From: Anaerolineales bacterium UBA6668
GTDB lineage: Bacteria > Chloroflexota > Anaerolineae > Anaerolineales > UBA6668
Assembly: GCA_002455215.1 (NCBI GenBank)
Contig: DKKK01000058.1
Span: forward strand, 14,510-21,065
Direction: 5' to 3'
DNA length: 6,556 nt
In this document: positions 4,801 to 6,556 of the stretch, one piece after another
Numbering within the stretch: position 1 is the stretch's first letter
Layout: each line of letters opens with the position of its first letter
Program-made: the position numbers and the translations under genes
The notes under the pieces: generated by a model
Databases searched by the model: none
What the model saw: the letters and a program-made list of their open reading frames with translations, nothing else
What the model was told of the DNA's origin: nothing

Positions 4801-6556
4801 CAAGATGGGCGCAGTAACGGACTGACCGCACCGAACCGCCATGCACAATCTGCCGTGATTCGCCAAGCCTTGCAAGTAGCACAAGTTCAGCCCGCCCAAA
4901 TCGGCTATATTGAAGCACATGGTACGGGCACACCGCTGGGCGACCCGATAGAAATTTCTGCATTGCAGGATGTCTTTGACGGGCAGGGGGATACCCCGCT
5001 GTGGGTGGGTTCGGTCAAAACCAACATCGGACACTTGGAAGCGGCGGCTGGCATTGCCGGACTGCTGAAAGGGGTGTTGGCGTTACAATACGGGCAATTA
5101 CCCATTCACCGCAATTTTAGCCAGCTTAACCCACACATCCATCTGCACCAGTCGCGCATTCGCATTGCCAGCCCCACCTTTGCCGAACTACCTGCCGAGA
5201 TGCCCAGCCTAATGGGAGTGAGCAGTTTTGGCTTTGGCGGCACAAATGCACACCTGATTTTGGAAAAATACCCCGCACCTGCCGTGTCGGCGCACACCCC
5301 ACACGTGGAAAACCCCTACCTGCTTACTTTGAGCGGGCGCACGGAAGGCGCATTACAAGCCAATATTCAGCAGTTCCTTCATTTAATTAACCATTTTCCG
5401 ACAGAAATTCAGAATATTGCTTATCGCGTGCAAATTGAACGAAGCGCATGGGAGCATCGCCTAGCGCTGGTGGTGGAATCTGCCGAGCAGGTGCAAGCCG
5501 CATTGCGGGCAAGTTTGGCAGGTGAGCCGAGTGAAAAATTGCGCATGGGCAAAAAGGGCAATACCACCCCCAACATTGCTTTTGTCTTTAGCGGGCAGGG
5601 GGCGCAAACGCTTGGCATGGGGCGGGAACTGTATCAACATCAGCCGATTTTTCGTGGGATGATTGAGCGCTGTGCGCAGTGGATTCAGGCAAACGCTGGC
5701 TGGGATTTGCTGGCGGTGCTGGGCTACGCGGCAAGCGAAAATGCCCCAGACCTACACCAAACTGTTTATACTCAACCCGCACTTTTTGCCTTTGAAGTGG
5801 CGTTGGCGAGCCTTTGGCAAAGTTGGGGCATTCGTCCGAGTATGGTGTTGGGGCACAGTGTGGGTGAAATTTCTGCCGCTTACTGGGCAGGTGTGTTTGA
5901 CCTACCTGCCGCTTTGCAATTGGTGACCTGGCGGGCAAGCGCCATGCAGGCGCTTGAAGGGCGGGGGGGAATGGTGGCGGTGGCGGCGGGGGTGGCACAA
6001 ATACAGCCCGTGCTAGGGCAATTCCCCAGCTTGGAGATTGCCGCCATCAATAGCCCCAAAAATACCACCATCAGCGGTCCATCGGCAGATATTCAGGCTT
6101 TCTTGGTGGCGTGCGCCGAGCATAAATTGGAAGCACAATTACTCAAAACATCCCATGCCTTTCACAGCGCCCAAATGGAGCCAATGCTGGCAGAATTTGC
6201 CGCCCGCATTGCCTACCTGCCCAGCCAAAACCCGCTCATCCCATTCATCAGCAACCTGAGCGGGCAGGTGTGGCAAAATGCCCCGCAAGCGGCAGATTGG
6301 GCGGCGCACATTCGCCAACCGGTGCAATTTTCGGCAGGCGTGCAAGCTTTGTGGGCGCATGGGGTGGATGTGGTGTTGGAGATAGGTCCACACAGCACTT
6401 TGCTGGCTTTGGTGCGCCAAAACCTAGCCAGTGGACAGAAGGTCAGCTTACTACCTAGCTTATTGCGTAACCAAAATGAACAACTGTGCTTACTCGATAG
6501 TTTGGCGCAGTTGTGGCTGGCAGGGGCAGGGGTGGATTGGCGGGGTTTCTGGCGTA
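1888..6556 (+). CDS. Type I polyketide synthase, FAAL-ACP-KS-AT (N-terminal 1556 residues, C-terminus outside window)
   Basis: A cytosolic megasynthase that would adenylate a free fatty acid, load it on its own carrier domain and extend it with a malonyl unit. Domains: FAAL about 10-575, Pro/Thr-rich linker 592-611, ACP 612-685, KS 708-1126, KS-AT linker to about 1228, AT about 1229-1527. The protein reaches residue 1556 (VDWRGFWR, the usual post-AT linker) and continues past the edge; a reductive domain, further ACP and release domain are expected but unseen. No stop or frameshift interrupts the frame. ATG at 1888 is chosen because TLVDLLRWR (16-24) opens the FAAL fold just after it. The frame is open back to a TAA at 1765-1767 but offers only a TTG (1813). 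No Shine-Dalgarno precedes the ATG. The architecture matches the first half of cyanobacterial olefin synthase (FAAL-ACP-KS-AT-KR-ACP-ST-TE) and also lipopeptide or lipid starter modules; which one is undecided. Confidence 0.95.
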   Translation, partial: MHLYDIDPNQPSSPKTLVDLLRWRSAYNGAQTVYGYLSEGELPASEISYAQLDQQARAIAVKLQARFSPGERVLLLFKPGLEFIAAYFGCLYAGMVAVPSTPPRTNKVSTRLQALSADSGAVAALTQADILANLQARFDILPELANLFWLNTEALHLPDADLWRPPSVTADSLAFIQYTSGSTSQPKGVLVSHGNLLHNLYAIRQGFRMDPNGKGVFWLPSYHDMGLIGGILEPMYIGSCSYLMAPATFLQHPSRWLTAISQLGGTISGAPNFAFQLCAEKVTPAERKKIDLSKLEILFCGSEPIRAETLRNFASVFAECGFRESAFYPCYGMAETTLIATGYEGAQTLRTLKVERTALAGNRITQASADVPSEQTQELVSSGTPCVGMDLRIVDPHTRQELADGNIGEIWIAGGSVAQGYWKNESATAHAFRAFTYNGAGPFLRSGDLGFFAQNDHATKDLFVTGRVKDLIIIRGRNLYPQDIEHTVGNAHPALQLGMSAAFGAEIAGTEQLVVVQEVSRHARRPNVAEVAEAVRRAVAVEHGVQLAELLLIKPLSVPRTSSGKIQRFAAKQGYLQGTLEEVGRWSARAEQTPDATPGLPSATPTPAEYISSPLEQFIAERIAATLKLPVSRIDRYEPFANFGLDSVQTVNLSAELEKHLGQKLSATLLWDFPTIAELAAHLAGTNAVQNPSRPASTPALSAPTHAEPIAVIGMACRLPGAPNLDEFWRLLAGGESAIMEVPAERWENLQNEAVQERLVSNKAGLIADVAQFDAAFFGISPREATRMDPQQRILLETTWHALENAGLAPNLQGQTPVLGGVFIGVSSYDYSRLQFADAQNVDAYAGTGNAHSIVANRLSYLLDFRGPSVAVDTACSSSLVAVHLAMQSLRAGECELALAGGVNLLLSPELSLAFSHARMLSPEGECKTFSAQADGYVRGEGCGVVVLKRLSAAERDGNRILAVLRGSAVNQDGRSNGLTAPNRHAQSAVIRQALQVAQVQPAQIGYIEAHGTGTPLGDPIEISALQDVFDGQGDTPLWVGSVKTNIGHLEAAAGIAGLLKGVLALQYGQLPIHRNFSQLNPHIHLHQSRIRIASPTFAELPAEMPSLMGVSSFGFGGTNAHLILEKYPAPAVSAHTPHVENPYLLTLSGRTEGALQANIQQFLHLINHFPTEIQNIAYRVQIERSAWEHRLALVVESAEQVQAALRASLAGEPSEKLRMGKKGNTTPNIAFVFSGQGAQTLGMGRELYQHQPIFRGMIERCAQWIQANAGWDLLAVLGYAASENAPDLHQTVYTQPALFAFEVALASLWQSWGIRPSMVLGHSVGEISAAYWAGVFDLPAALQLVTWRASAMQALEGRGGMVAVAAGVAQIQPVLGQFPSLEIAAINSPKNTTISGPSADIQAFLVACAEHKLEAQLLKTSHAFHSAQMEPMLAEFAARIAYLPSQNPLIPFISNLSGQVWQNAPQAADWAAHIRQPVQFSAGVQALWAHGVDVVLEIGPHSTLLALVRQNLASGQKVSLLPSLLRNQNEQLCLLDSLAQLWLAGAGVDWRGFWR
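1915..3612 (+). other. Domain: fatty acyl-AMP ligase (FAAL)
   Basis: An adenylation domain (about residues 10-575) that makes acyl-AMP from a fatty acid and ATP and passes the acyl group to the ACP rather than to CoA. Visible: P-loop-like YTSGSTSQPKG (178-188), WLPSYHDMGLIGG (218-230), SGAPNFAF (268-275), YGMAET (331-336), RSGDLGF with ribose-binding Asp448 (445-451), GRVKDLIIIRGRNLYPQDIE (466-485) and PRTSSGKIQR with the catalytic Lys565 (559-568). HDMGLIGG, SGAPNFA and RGRNxYPQDIE are typical of FAALs rather than acyl-CoA ligases. The chain length of the substrate cannot be read from the sequence. Confidence 0.93.
3721..3942 (+). other. Domain: acyl carrier protein
   Basis: A phosphopantetheine carrier domain, residues 612-685. 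GLDSVQ carries the attachment serine Ser647, and WDFPTIAELAAHL is the usual helix 3-4 end. Its position between FAAL and KS makes it the acceptor of the activated fatty acid. Confidence 0.93.
4009..5265 (+). other. Domain: ketosynthase
   Basis: A beta-ketoacyl synthase (residues 708-1126), beginning EPIAVIGMACRLPG. The catalytic triad is intact: Cys876 in VDTACSSSLVAVH, His1011 in EAHGTGTPLGDP and His1049 in KTNIGHLEAAAG. It ends GFGGTNAHLILE. The loop after ERW (about 737-770) lacks the common YDPDP...GK text and reads NKAGLIADVAQFD before FDAAFFGISPRE, so this KS may belong to a distinct clade. It should condense the FAAL-derived acyl chain with malonyl-ACP. Confidence 0.94.
5572..6468 (+). 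other. Domain: acyltransferase, predicted malonyl-CoA specific
   Basis: Residues about 1229-1527. FVFSGQGAQ (1232-1240) opens the domain. The nucleophile is Ser1324 in GHSVGE, carboxylate-binding Arg1349 lies in TWRAS, and catalytic His1426 in SHAFHS. HAFH, together with GHSVGE rather than GHSQGE, is the established signature for malonyl over methylmalonyl. EIGPHSTLL (1498-1506) is the normal C-terminal motif. Confidence 0.92.

Overview
The window holds two large partial genes reading away from each other, separated by about 790 bp of AT-rich DNA with no convincing gene. On the minus strand (1-1095) is the N-terminal part of a protein with two forkhead-associated (FHA) domains. It starts at a GTG behind a clear GAGGAG ribosome binding site and runs off the left edge. 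On the plus strand (1888-6556) is the first 1556 residues of a type I polyketide synthase, ordered fatty acyl-AMP ligase (FAAL), acyl carrier protein (ACP), ketosynthase (KS), malonyl-type acyltransferase (AT). It runs off the right edge. All catalytic residues of these four domains are visible and the frame is unbroken.

The organism is a bacterium. Tandem-FHA proteins of this type are common in Chloroflexota and cyanobacteria, and FAAL-ACP-KS-AT starter proteins are known from cyanobacteria, myxobacteria and other secondary-metabolite producers. Codon use is not extreme. I cannot fix the phylum from this sequence.

The region between the genes (1096-1887) is the least ordinary part. It carries a family of related 54-bp units that align without gaps: 1593-1646 on the plus strand, and 1741-1794 and 1141-1194 on the minus strand. 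By hand count the unit at 1593 matches the one at 1141 at 40 of 54 positions and the one at 1741 at 38 of 54. A shortened copy (1702-1739) appears to have lost the middle, and a possible weaker copy lies near 1503-1531. The complete copy at 1591-1672 has perfect 8-bp terminal inverted repeats (TATATTCG/CGAATATA), a long internal hairpin and a palindromic right end. This looks like a small non-coding, MITE-like or structured-RNA repeat; its identity is unknown to me.

In function, the FAAL would activate a free fatty acid with ATP and load it on the fused ACP. The KS and AT would then extend it with a malonyl unit, so the product should carry a fatty-acid-derived tail. The later domains, which decide between terminal olefin, lipopeptide or another lipid, lie outside the window. 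Nothing in the sequence shows that the FHA gene and the synthase act together; they share only the divergent intergenic region.
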